This document shows, one piece after another, positions 4,704 through 11,904 of a stretch of 14,171 nucleotides of DNA. The notes beneath the pieces were generated by a model. It was not told where the DNA came from. It worked only from the letters and a program-made list of their open reading frames with translations, and made no database searches. How positions within the stretch are numbered: the stretch's first letter is position 1; each line of letters opens with the position of its first letter. This DNA is from JBGPJO01 sp964348535 (GTDB lineage: Bacteria > Patescibacteriota > Minisyncoccia > Phycocordibacterales > JAKFXT01). The stretch lies in the NCBI GenBank assembly GCA_964348535.1, contig CAYGDB010000015.1, positions 1 to 14,171 of the forward strand. Direction: 5' to 3'. The position numbers and the translations under genes are program-made.

Positions 4704-7292
4704 ATGGACAAACTTCCTATTGATGCTTTCGAGGGACAAATCCTCGAGGCAATCAAAAATAACCCCGTGACGATTCTCGTTGCGGAAACTGGCGCGGGCA
4801 AGTCGACTCGCGTGCCGCAGATGCTTCGCCGGGCTGGGTATATTTCTACAATCACCCAGCCTCGGCGCGTCGCGGCTCGCGCGGTTGCCGCTCGTGTGCA
4901 GAAAGAAGTCGGCGGCCATATTGGCAGTTTCGTCGGCTGGCGACACGGCGGGGACGAAGGACAGTACTCGAAAGAGACTGAAATTCTTTTCGTAACCGAC
5001 GGGCTGGCATTCGTGCGCGGAGAGCCGCATATGATCTACCAGCGCCCACACGTACTCGTCTTGGATGAACTCCACGAGTGGAACATCCATCTGGAGGCAC
5101 TGATCGCGCTCGTGCGCGACCGGGTGCGGCGTGATCCGGCCTTCAAGGTTGTCCTGATGTCCGCCACAATCGAGGCGGAAAAGGTGGCGGCCTACCTTGG
5201 TGAGTACGGGATGTATGTCCCGATCATCAAGGTGCCGGGGCGGACGTTTCCCATCACGGAACGCGAGCCGAAGGAGAGCATGGAGGAGGACATTTTGACA
5301 CTCATCAACGAGGGTCGGAATGTTCTCGCCTTTCTCCCCGGCAAGGGCGAGATTGCTCAGATGGAGCAGTCGCTCCTCTGGGCTGGTTTGTCGGAAGCTC
5401 AGATTCTCGAACTCCATGGACAAATGGAGAGCGAGGATCAGGACGCGGTTTTGACGAATCGGGTCCGTCCGTGCGTCGTTCTCGCAACGAACGTCGCACA
5501 GACATCAATCACCGTGCCGTATATCGACGCGGTGGTGTCCTCCGGCCTTGAGCGGCGTATCGAGATTAACAACGGGGTGGAAGGACTTTTTATCCGCCCG
5601 ATTTCGAAAGCCGACGAAAACCAACAGGTTGGTCGTGCAGGACGTACCAAACCTGGCATCGCGGTGCGTCGCTGTTCTGCGGCAAACCGCGAAGAGTATC
5701 CGATTCCCGAGGTCATGAGGACGCCGCTTGATGCGGTTGTTCTCAAGTTCGAAGGGTTCGGGTTCGATCTACGCACTTCCCCCTTATTCCATCAGCCGAG
5801 GGAGGAGTTGATCGGAGGCGCATATCGTGGGCTCGCCGCCCTCGGATGTCTAGGCCTCAATGGCCGTATCACCGGTCTCGGGCGCGAAGTGCTTCAAATC
5901 CCCACGCGTCCGGCATACGGTAGAATGATCCTCGAAGCACGAAAGAAAAAAGTGCTTGAGTATGTCATTCCCGCCGCCGCCCTCATCGAGACGCGGGGGT
6001 TTGCCGGTGTTTACAAAAAAGGCGTCCGCCCGACAAATGATTGGCGGACGCTCACGAAAAGCGAAACGGAATCGGACCCGATCGCCCAACTTCACGTCCT
6101 GTGCTCCATTGATGGATGGGATAAGGAAGACCTGTGGGATCATGGCTTGAGCTCCACAAGGTTGAAGAAAGTCCGAGCTACGTTGAAAGCCCTCTGGCGT
6201 GCTATCGGGGAAGATCCAATTGATCCATCCCCAGTACCGCCAGCGCAACGGCAGGCAGTACTCGAGTGCATCGCGCTTGGCATGGCGGTGCAGTTTGAGG
6301 AGTACTCTCGAACCAACATTGACCGGAGACCTTCGAGGAATTCGGTTGTCGCCGCTACGGGAGCGCGCGACGAGTGGTTCGTCGGTATACCCTTCGACAT
6401 CGAGACGAAACGCGGGATTCTCCCGCTGCTCGAAATGATTTCCCGCGTCCGGACCACCTGGCTGATAGACGGCATGCCGTCCTTGGTCAGCTTCCGAGAC
6501 GACGAGATTCTTTTTGGTGCGATTCGACTGGCAGATGTACGCAACCTGTCAGAAGAAGATCTCCGAGAGGTTCTCGGTCGGCACTTTCCCGAAGTGTTGG
6601 AGAGGGAGTTACAGCGTCGTATCCTTGCCGCTCGACAAGTGGAAGAACATGCGATACGGCGTCGTGCCAAAGATGCAGAACGCATGTGGCGCGAGGAAGA
6701 AGCATCACGAGTTCGGCGCGAAGAAGAAATTCAACGCGCACAGCTCGTCGAAGCCGTACGTCTTGCGGCCGAGGAGAATGCCCGACTTGATGCGGAAGGC
6801 GCGGCGCTCGGTCTCCCGTCTAACGTGGAGATTTGGCGTCGCCGGGGAGGCGCAACAAACGCCGGTGACGGTTGGGTGATCAAATCTGACGGTACCGTGC
6901 GTGCGCCTGATGAAATGCATTGTCCACGCCCTCGGTATTCCAATGAGGGATATCAGTTGTGGAAGCAAATTCGTCAGGATGAAATCGTGATCCAGTGGTC
7001 CAAGTCTAATACGCCAGCGGATCATCGGTTTACGGTCATTCACCTTCCTGAAAATGTGACCAACGCCCAGCTCAAGGTCGTTGGCGCATTCGAAGATGAG
7101 TTTGAGCAAGAGTGGGAGGGGTGTCTCGGCTTGGCAAGTCTTGTCGAAAGCCCTCCTGTTGGAAAAGGGTGGAATATCCCAACAACACCGCGTGCTTACA
7201 AGCGGACTGTTGCCAAAATTCCCAATAAAAGTGAACCAATCAATGTTGTAACTCCTGAGATGCTCAAGGTGTTGCAGTCTAGGTTCAAATAA
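4704..7292 (+). CDS. DEAH-box ATP-dependent RNA helicase, HrpA/HrpB type, 862 aa
   Basis: Superfamily 2 DExH helicases of this type use ATP to unwind or remodel RNA. The visible motifs, numbered from the ATG at 4704, are Walker A AETGAGKST (27-35), TQPRRVAARA (51-60), the DExH box DELH (121-124, a DEAH variant), SAT (153-155), LATNVAQTSITV (260-271) and QQVGRAGR (307-314). An HA2-like winged-helix region follows (RTPLDAVVLKFEG...LAALGCL..GRITGLGREVLQIP). A charged coiled-coil stretch lies roughly at 615-700, followed by a tail of about 150 residues I do not recognise. The start at 4704 has GAGGAGG (4689-4695) eight bases upstream. The ATG at 4638 lies in the ribozyme candidate with no such site. 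GC is far above the host. Its role in the element is unknown, but RNA remodelling fits the RNA-rich context. Confidence 0.93.
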   Translation: MDKLPIDAFEGQILEAIKNNPVTILVAETGAGKSTRVPQMLRRAGYISTITQPRRVAARAVAARVQKEVGGHIGSFVGWRHGGDEGQYSKETEILFVTDGLAFVRGEPHMIYQRPHVLVLDELHEWNIHLEALIALVRDRVRRDPAFKVVLMSATIEAEKVAAYLGEYGMYVPIIKVPGRTFPITEREPKESMEEDILTLINEGRNVLAFLPGKGEIAQMEQSLLWAGLSEAQILELHGQMESEDQDAVLTNRVRPCVVLATNVAQTSITVPYIDAVVSSGLERRIEINNGVEGLFIRPISKADENQQVGRAGRTKPGIAVRRCSAANREEYPIPEVMRTPLDAVVLKFEGFGFDLRTSPLFHQPREELIGGAYRGLAALGCLGLNGRITGLGREVLQIPTRPAYGRMILEARKKKVLEYVIPAAALIETRGFAGVYKKGVRPTNDWRTLTKSETESDPIAQLHVLCSIDGWDKEDLWDHGLSSTRLKKVRATLKALWRAIGEDPIDPSPVPPAQRQAVLECIALGMAVQFEEYSRTNIDRRPSRNSVVAATGARDEWFVGIPFDIETKRGILPLLEMISRVRTTWLIDGMPSLVSFRDDEILFGAIRLADVRNLSEEDLREVLGRHFPEVLERELQRRILAARQVEEHAIRRRAKDAERMWREEEASRVRREEEIQRAQLVEAVRLAAEENARLDAEGAALGLPSNVEIWRRRGGATNAGDGWVIKSDGTVRAPDEMHCPRPRYSNEGYQLWKQIRQDEIVIQWSKSNTPADHRFTVIHLPENVTNAQLKVVGAFEDEFEQEWEGCLGLASLVESPPVGKGWNIPTTPRAYKRTVAKIPNKSEPINVVTPEMLKVLQSRFK

Positions 7293-7295
7293 GAA

Positions 7296-7309
7296 GTTCT
7301 TTAATTAAG
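7296..7309 (+). promoter_or_regulatory. boxA-like sequence GTTCTTTAATTAAG
   Basis: This word lies four bases after the helicase stop and just before its terminator. It is the best match among the four boxA-like words to the GYTCTTTAANA pattern. Function is inferred by resemblance only. Confidence 0.28.
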
Positions 7310-7316
7310 TTTACTC

Positions 7317-7356
7317 GAGGTGAGACGCATGTGGTTATGTCGTCTCACCTCCTTTC
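7317..7356 (+). terminator. Terminator after the helicase gene
   Basis: An 11-bp perfect stem GAGGTGAGACG/CGTCTCACCTC (7317-7327 with 7341-7351), with CAT/ATG able to extend it inward, is followed by CTTTCTTG. The U-tract is interrupted but the stem is strong. Confidence 0.75.
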
Positions 7357-7403
7357 TTGAGAGCACGAATACAATTCGCGCCCTCAAATAGAGGAGAGTA
7401 ACG

Positions 7404-7596
7404 TATAATTAAAAAAAAGTCCCCGCAGGTCTATAAGTCGTAGGACGGAATCGGGTCCGGATATAGTGTGAGTTAGACACTTCAGACTGATGGCGTAAAT
7501 GCCGGTAAGAGAAGTGAAAATCTCTCTCCTCTTAAACACTATCTCTTGATCTGTATAATTTCTGGCGCTCCGGCTTATAGTCCCGTGGGGATTTTT
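7404..7596 (+). ncRNA. Candidate structured small RNA of about 180 nt at the right end of the element
   Basis: A TATAAT (7404-7409) would start transcription near 7416, exactly where a long closing helix begins. AGTCCCCGCAGGTCTATAAG (7418-7437) and the following TCG pair with 7571-7593 over about 25 bp with two mismatches. The 3' side ends GGGGATTTTT, so the closing helix plus T-run doubles as a terminator. Inside are GGAC/GTCC (7443-7458), ATAGTGT/ACACTAT (about 7463-7542) and CACTTC/GAAGTG (about 7478-7516). A pyrimidine stretch CTCTCTCCTCT (7522-7532) is complementary to the purine motif repeated at the left end. The size and the long helix recall 6S RNA, but I cannot confirm that family. 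The -35 region is poor. Positions 7597-7686 hold only a small GAGGCG/CGCCTC hairpin (7635-7658). Confidence 0.55.
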
Positions 7597-7686
7597 GTAT
7601 TTGGGAGCCATCTTATCGCTTGCTTCCAGCTTGTGAGGCGCGCGCAAACTGCCGCCTCGTTAAAAAATTATTCTAAAGAAGAACCG

Positions 7687-7765
7687 CCAAAATTAGGACC
7701 CGATTGATTTCAAATAATCCAACATTGTTTTGGCATCGCTCACTTCAAACGGGTCGGTGGGACAA
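7687..7765. repeat. Right copy of the 79-bp direct repeat (attR-like)
   Basis: This copy overlaps the last codons and stop of the intact peroxiredoxin gene. If recombination happened between the two mismatches (identical core 949-1013, 65 bp), the element supplied the last codons now used by the host gene and displaced the original end to 939-1017. Confidence 0.9.
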
Positions 7766-8241
7766 TCATTCATAAATCCGGGTTCAACAAAGATTTTTTT
7801 AATAACCACGTCTTCAACATACATACTGTAGCGCCATGAACGCTCGCCAAAACCCAAATCATCTTTTTTAACAAGCATTCCCATCTCCTTTGTAAACAAC
7901 CCTGAACCGTCTGGAATCATTTTGACCTTTGAAATGTTTTGATGCTTCATCCATTGGTTCATTACAAAAGCATCGTTCACACTCAAGCAGTAAACTTCGT
8001 CAATTCCAAAATTTTTGAATTCATCGTAAGATTGTTCATAGCCGGGCAGGTGGGTGGAGGAACATGTCGGAGTAAAAGCTCCGGGAAGAGAAAAAACTAC
8101 AACCTTTTTGCCTTTAAAAATTTCATCGGATGATATGTCCTGCCAACGGTAAGGATTGTCGCCCCCCACGCTTTCGTCTCTCATCCTTGTTTTAAAAACC
8201 ACACTAGGCACACTCTTACCTTCCATTTCTGTTTTTTCCAT
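7693..8241 (-). CDS. Prx5-type peroxiredoxin
   Basis: It is a thiol peroxidase that reduces hydrogen peroxide and organic peroxides in the cytoplasm. The peroxidatic site PGAFTPTC (residues 53-60, Cys60) has the PxxxTxxC form, and the downstream RSWRYSMYV segment (134-142) carries the family's conserved active-site Arg. Further Cys lie at 85 and 160. The C-terminal PFEVSDAKTML is typical of the Prx5 group, in members with or without a fused glutaredoxin domain; none is fused here. At 182 aa it is full length. The start could be the ATG at 8241 or the one at 8226; neither has a clear ribosome binding site. Its 3' end is the integration target of the 6.7-kb element, and the protein sequence is kept intact because the replaced end is synonymous. 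Confidence 0.93.
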   Translation of the reverse strand: MEKTEMEGKSVPSVVFKTRMRDESVGGDNPYRWQDISSDEIFKGKKVVVFSLPGAFTPTCSSTHLPGYEQSYDEFKNFGIDEVYCLSVNDAFVMNQWMKHQNISKVKMIPDGSGLFTKEMGMLVKKDDLGFGERSWRYSMYVEDVVIKKIFVEPGFMNDCPTDPFEVSDAKTMLDYLKSIGS

Positions 8242-8317
8242 AAATTTGTTTTGATTTAGTAAACTGCTATTAAACTGATAGTATCTCCACTATACAAAAT
8301 TCAACTATAAAATACCA
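8242..8317. promoter_or_regulatory. Divergent promoter region between the peroxiredoxin gene and miaA
   Basis: A 76-bp AT-rich spacer separates the two divergent genes and must drive both. TATACA (8292-8297) and TATAAA (8305-8310) are possible -10 boxes for miaA; the second would give an almost leaderless mRNA. No -35 is convincing. Confidence 0.4.
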
Positions 8318-9220
8318 ATGGAAAATAAACCGCAAAAAATAATTGTAATAGTGGGACAGACCTCATCAGGCAAAAGCGATTTAGCCGTAAGACTGGCTAA
8401 AAAGTTTTCCGGCGAAGTTATCTCGGCTGACTCAAGACAGGTCTATAAAGGACTTGATATCGGCACGGGGAAAATTACCAAGGCTGAAATGAAAGGAGTG
8501 CCACACCACCTATTAGATGTTGCCAATCCAATCCGCCCTTACAGCGTCGCCCTGTATAAAAAACACGCAACCCAGTCATTGCGACATATCGCAAAAAACG
8601 GAAAGCTGCCAATAATCTGCGGCGGAACCGGTTTTTATATTGACACTCTTCTTGGCGCGGTTTCACTGCCAAATGTTCCCGCCAACAAAAATTTAAGAAA
8701 GATATTATCGGAAAAATCAAAAGATGAGCTTTTGGCCATACTTGCAATAATGGACGGAGAAAGGGCGAGAACGATAGACGGAAGAAATCCGGCTCGCCTT
8801 ATAAGAGCAATAGAGATAGCCTCGGCAATAGGCAAAGTGCCAAAACTAAATAAACAAGAATTAAAATACGACGCGCTGAAAATCGGCATCAAAGTTGAGT
8901 CAGACGACCTAAAACAAAAAATTGTCACTCGTTTACTTTCACGAATAAAAAAAGGAATGATTGAAGAAGCAAAATCGCTTCACAAGAAAGGTCTTTCTTT
9001 CAAGCGAATGGACGAGCTCGGTCTTGAATATCGATATTTGGCAAAATATTTAAAAGGTGAAATGGCCGAGCAAGAAATGATTGAAAAAATAAAAATAGAA
9101 AATTGGCGATATGCCAAACGCCAGATGACATGGTTTAAAAGAGACAAAGAAATCCATTGGTTCACATCGGATAATTTGAAAAACACCGACAAAATCGTCA
9201 TGGATTTTCTAAAAGCATAA
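8318..9220 (+). CDS. miaA: tRNA dimethylallyltransferase (MiaA)
   Basis: MiaA transfers a dimethylallyl group from DMAPP to N6 of A37 in tRNAs that read codons starting with U, giving i6A. Visible motifs are the P-loop GQTSSGKS (13-20), SADSRQVYKGLDIGTGK (36-52) with the catalytic Asp, VPHHLLDV (61-68), GGTGFY (102-107) and the C-terminal WRYAKRQMTWFKRD segment. The 300-aa length is normal for the family. There is no Shine-Dalgarno before the ATG; a leaderless or near-leaderless message is likely. A terminator follows the stop. The tRNA-Leu(CAA) at 526 has A36-A37 and is an expected substrate. Confidence 0.97.
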   Translation: MENKPQKIIVIVGQTSSGKSDLAVRLAKKFSGEVISADSRQVYKGLDIGTGKITKAEMKGVPHHLLDVANPIRPYSVALYKKHATQSLRHIAKNGKLPIICGGTGFYIDTLLGAVSLPNVPANKNLRKILSEKSKDELLAILAIMDGERARTIDGRNPARLIRAIEIASAIGKVPKLNKQELKYDALKIGIKVESDDLKQKIVTRLLSRIKKGMIEEAKSLHKKGLSFKRMDELGLEYRYLAKYLKGEMAEQEMIEKIKIENWRYAKRQMTWFKRDKEIHWFTSDNLKNTDKIVMDFLKA

Positions 9221-9223
9221 GAG

Positions 9224-9252
9224 AAAAAACCACCCGACGCGGGTGGTTTTCA
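9224..9252. terminator. Bidirectional terminator between miaA and the 121-aa gene
   Basis: AAAACCACCC and GGGTGGTTTT form a perfect stem around GACGC. A-rich and T-rich flanks on the two sides mean it can stop both miaA (plus) and the gyrB-side transcript (minus). Confidence 0.9.
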
Positions 9253-9264
9253 GTTAGAAAGAAA

Positions 9265-9630
9265 TCAGGGTGTCCTGTTATGATTCATCAATTCCGACAG
9301 ATTATAGAGGGAGAGAAAACCAAAACAAGTCTGAATGAAACCCAAGTGTCTCCCCACCTTGCCATGAAGTTGGAGAGATTCATCATAAATTTCTTTCAAC
9401 CTGCTCTTATCTCCGCCCTGAATAACCTCTTCAAACTCGTAGCGCAGAATCTTCATACGATCGCAAATCTCCATAACGCCATCGCACAAAAAATGAACAT
9501 GGGCTAAAAGTTCTTTAGTGGAAAGAGAACCGTAAGCACTTTTCTCGTCCATTCTCTCTTTAGGAATGCCGAGCCTTACCAAGACCAGCTTATATCTTTC
9601 AATAACCTCTATAATTTTTTCAGGAGTCAT
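9265..9630 (-). CDS. Hypothetical 121-aa helical protein downstream of gyrB
   Basis: The gene runs from the ATG at 9630 to the TGA at 9265, 52 nt after the gyrB stop with no terminator between them, so it is probably the last gene of a gyrB transcript. The product (MTPEKIIEVIERYKLVLVRLGIPKERMDE...) looks almost entirely alpha-helical, with no signal peptide or membrane segment. It carries scattered His and Cys (HVHFLCDG, ICDRMK) but no metal-binding pattern that I can name. It ends shortly before the shared terminator. Base composition matches the host genes. I do not recognise the family; co-transcription with gyrB does not establish a role in supercoiling. Confidence 0.7.
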   Translation of the reverse strand: MTPEKIIEVIERYKLVLVRLGIPKERMDEKSAYGSLSTKELLAHVHFLCDGVMEICDRMKILRYEFEEVIQGGDKSRLKEIYDESLQLHGKVGRHLGFIQTCFGFLSLYNLSELMNHNRTP

Positions 9631-9682
9631 CTTCCATACCCTCTCAAAAGTTCAAACTGAACGCAAATTAGCACACAGACGG

Positions 9683-11770
9683 CTAAATATCAATGTTGGC
9701 ATATTTGGCGTTTGACTGGATGAAACTTTTTCTGTTCGGCACATCCGTTCCCATTAGAATATCAAATATCTTATCGGCGTCTTGAGCGTCATCAACGGTA
9801 ACTTTTTTTAATATCCGCTTTGCTGGGTCCATAGTGGTTTCCCAAAGCTCCTCCGGATTCATCTCACCAAGTCCTTTATAACGTTGAACGGATACTTTGG
9901 GTTGTTTTTTAGTCTTGACCACTTCTTCTTTCTCTTCAGATTCTTGAGCCTGCAGAACTTCTTCAGATTCCTCAATTTCTTCAACTTCAGAAATCAATCC
10001 GGCATCTTTTCCTAAAATCTGGTCTCGTTCTTTGTCCGAGTAAGCATAAGAGATTTCTTTGCCGCGTTTTATTTTGAAAAGAGGCGGCTGGGCTATGTAA
10101 ATCATCCCGCCTTCAATAAGGGCTCTAAAGTGCCTGTAAAAAAGAGTCAGCAAGAGAGTTCTGATATGAGCTCCATCCACGTCAGCGTCTGTGGCTATGA
10201 TTATTTTGTGATAACGAAGCCTTTCAATGTCAAAAGTGTCTCCTATCAAAGTCCCGAGCGCCAAAACTAAGGCCTTAATTTCAGTTGAAGCCAACATTTT
10301 ATCAAGCCGGGCCCTTTCAACATTTAAAATTTTTCCGCGAAGAGGTAGGATAGCTTGAGTTCTTCGGTCGCGACCTTGTTTGGATGAACCGCCGGCGGAA
10401 TCTCCTTCCACTATAAAAAGCTCTGATTCAGAAGCGTCTTTACTTTGGCAGTCAGCGAGCTTTCCGGGCAAAGTCAGTCCTTCAAGAGCCCCTTTTCTAA
10501 GAACGCTGTCCTTGGCGGCTTTGGCGGCTTTTCTGGCCTTAAGAGCCAAAAGAACCTTCCCTATTATAGAACGGGCCTCGTCCGGACTTTCTTCAAGAAA
10601 AGAATTGAAGGCCTCCGCAAAAACAGAATCAACCGCCCCTCGAGCTTCAACGCTTCCAAGCTTTGATTTGGTCTGACCTTCAAACTGAATTTCAGGAAGC
10701 TTTACCGATATCACCGCTGACAGTCCCTCAAGCACGTCTTCTCCCGTAAAAGAATCCTCACTTTCTTTAACTATATTATTTTTCTTGGCGTATGAATTTA
10801 AAGTGCGAGTCAAAGCAGTCCTGAAACCCGTAACGTGAGTTCCACCTTCGGCATTGTAAGTATTGTTGGCGTAGGCCGCCACTCTGGAATTTATGTCATC
10901 AACATACTGGAGAGAAACTTCCACTTGAACATTATCAATTTCCTTTTCAACATAAAAAACGCTTTTATGTATGGGCTTCTGCAGTTCATTATAAAAACGA
11001 ACAAGCGAACGCAAACCGCCCTCAAAACAGAAAGTCATAGACGGCGCTTCAACTTCAAGCTCCCGAACATAAAATACTCCCTCGGGTTCAAAACGTTCAT
11101 TAAAATCGCGCAAATCAAAAACGCTTATCCGGAGACTTTTGACCAAGTATGCCTGACCGCGAAAATGAGAAATGATTTTATTCCAGTCAAATTTTACTTC
11201 CGGAAAAATTTCTTTATCCGCTTCAAAAGTTATTATAGTGCCATGAAGTTTTGAGGAACCGGTTTTTTTAACGGGGGCTTTCTTTTTGCCACGAGCGTAT
11301 TCTTGAACATAAACACCACCATCTCGGTGAACTTCCGCTTTAAGGTAAACAGACAAAGCGTTGACCACCGAGGCGCCCACTCCGTGAAGACCCCCTGAAA
11401 CTTTATATCCCTCACCGCCGAATTTGCCACCAGCGTGCAAAGTGGTCATTATAGTTTCAAGCGCCGAAACTTTAGTTTTTGGATGGACATCAACGGGAAT
11501 ACCTCTGCCGTTATCCGCCACCCGAATTTTATTTCCCGGCAAAAGAGTAATCTCAACATCATCGGCAAAATTACCCATGGCCTCATCCCTTGAGTTGTCA
11601 AAAATTTCCCAAATAAGATGGTGCAATCCGTCAGGGCCGGTGGTGCCTATATACATTCCCGGGCGCTTTCTGACCGGCTCAAGCCCTTCAAGAATTGTAA
11701 TATCGGCGGCGCTATAACTGCCGTTCTTGGCCTCTTTTTTTTCTTCTTTTTTGGCTTTTTCTTTGGCCAT
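9683..11770 (-). CDS. gyrB: DNA gyrase subunit B
   Basis: GyrB is the ATPase subunit of gyrase, which introduces negative supercoils with GyrA. Numbered from the ATG at 11770 (695 aa), the GHKL ATPase shows EIFDNSRDEA (55-64), DNGRGIP (86-92) and GGLHGVGASVVNALS (126-140), and the transducer domain has QTKSKLGS (366-373). The TOPRIM domain has VEGDSAGGS (454-462) and DADVDG (528-533), and the C-terminal QRYKGLGEMN (629-638) is intact. An acidic, Glu-rich stretch (about 594-622) interrupts the TOPRIM/tail region. The ATG at 11827 is rejected as start because it forms part of a TATAAT box. ParE is the alternative, but the overall pattern favours GyrB. Confidence 0.92.
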   Translation of the reverse strand: MAKEKAKKEEKKEAKNGSYSAADITILEGLEPVRKRPGMYIGTTGPDGLHHLIWEIFDNSRDEAMGNFADDVEITLLPGNKIRVADNGRGIPVDVHPKTKVSALETIMTTLHAGGKFGGEGYKVSGGLHGVGASVVNALSVYLKAEVHRDGGVYVQEYARGKKKAPVKKTGSSKLHGTIITFEADKEIFPEVKFDWNKIISHFRGQAYLVKSLRISVFDLRDFNERFEPEGVFYVRELEVEAPSMTFCFEGGLRSLVRFYNELQKPIHKSVFYVEKEIDNVQVEVSLQYVDDINSRVAAYANNTYNAEGGTHVTGFRTALTRTLNSYAKKNNIVKESEDSFTGEDVLEGLSAVISVKLPEIQFEGQTKSKLGSVEARGAVDSVFAEAFNSFLEESPDEARSIIGKVLLALKARKAAKAAKDSVLRKGALEGLTLPGKLADCQSKDASESELFIVEGDSAGGSSKQGRDRRTQAILPLRGKILNVERARLDKMLASTEIKALVLALGTLIGDTFDIERLRYHKIIIATDADVDGAHIRTLLLTLFYRHFRALIEGGMIYIAQPPLFKIKRGKEISYAYSDKERDQILGKDAGLISEVEEIEESEEVLQAQESEEKEEVVKTKKQPKVSVQRYKGLGEMNPEELWETTMDPAKRILKKVTVDDAQDADKIFDILMGTDVPNRKSFIQSNAKYANIDI

Positions 11771-11825
11771 TTTTAGTATGAATTCCAGTCTAATACAAAA
11801 TAATCGCCCCTTTTGGGACGACTTC

Positions 11826-11831
11826 ATTATA
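11826..11831 (-). promoter_or_regulatory. Probable gyrB -10 box
   Basis: TATAAT on the minus strand lies about 55 nt upstream of the gyrB start at 11770. The region 17 bp upstream is AT-rich without a good -35. Its position settles the choice of the downstream ATG as start. Confidence 0.6.
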
Positions 11832-11856
11832 GCAAAAAACCTTTTAAATTAAAAGC

Positions 11857-11891
11857 AAAAAAAATACCTCGCTCTGATTTCAGAGCGAGGT
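11857..11891 (-). terminator. Terminator of the pheS-pheT-67-aa operon
   Basis: On the minus strand a perfect stem ACCTCGCTCTG/CAGAGCGAGGT with a 4-nt loop is followed by ATTTTTTTT. It lies 14 bp after the stop of the 67-aa gene and separates this operon from the gyrB promoter. Confidence 0.92.
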
Positions 11892-11904
11892 AAGTATTTT
11901 AAGG

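Larger units (their letters stand above)
1018..7686 (+). mobile_element. Integrative element of about 6.7 kb inserted at the 3' end of the peroxiredoxin gene
   Basis: The segment is bounded by the 79-bp direct repeat and differs sharply from its surroundings. Its coding part (about 2050-7290) is visibly GC-rich while the flanks are AT-rich, and its genes use strong AAGGAG/GGAGG ribosome binding sites while the host genes do not. All genes point the same way. Contents in order: promoter, terminated leader, structured non-coding region, hammerhead ribozyme, three unrecognised genes, second hammerhead candidate, DEAH helicase, terminator, candidate structured RNA. No integrase, transposase, replication initiator or capsid gene is recognisable. 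It may be mobilised in trans or be a decayed or satellite element. A chimeric assembly is the main alternative. Confidence 0.82.

Noticed and set aside
6513..6880. Long ORFs in other frames over the helicase C-terminal region
   Set aside because: These come from high-GC codon bias on the coding strand; the helicase frame is continuous with recognisable motifs and a strong ribosome binding site.
7416..7596. Identification of the right-end RNA as 6S RNA
   Set aside because: The size and long helix are similar, but the layout is a multibranched junction and I could not see the characteristic open central bulge.
7384..7647. An 87-aa minus-strand ORF in the right end of the element
   Set aside because: It lies entirely across the long complementary helix of the candidate RNA, has no ribosome binding site, and its product looks like no known protein.
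1018..7686. An integrase, transposase or CRISPR array in the element
   Set aside because: No tyrosine (R..HxxR..Y) or serine recombinase motif is seen in the four proteins, no DDE transposase, and no regularly spaced short repeats with unique spacers.
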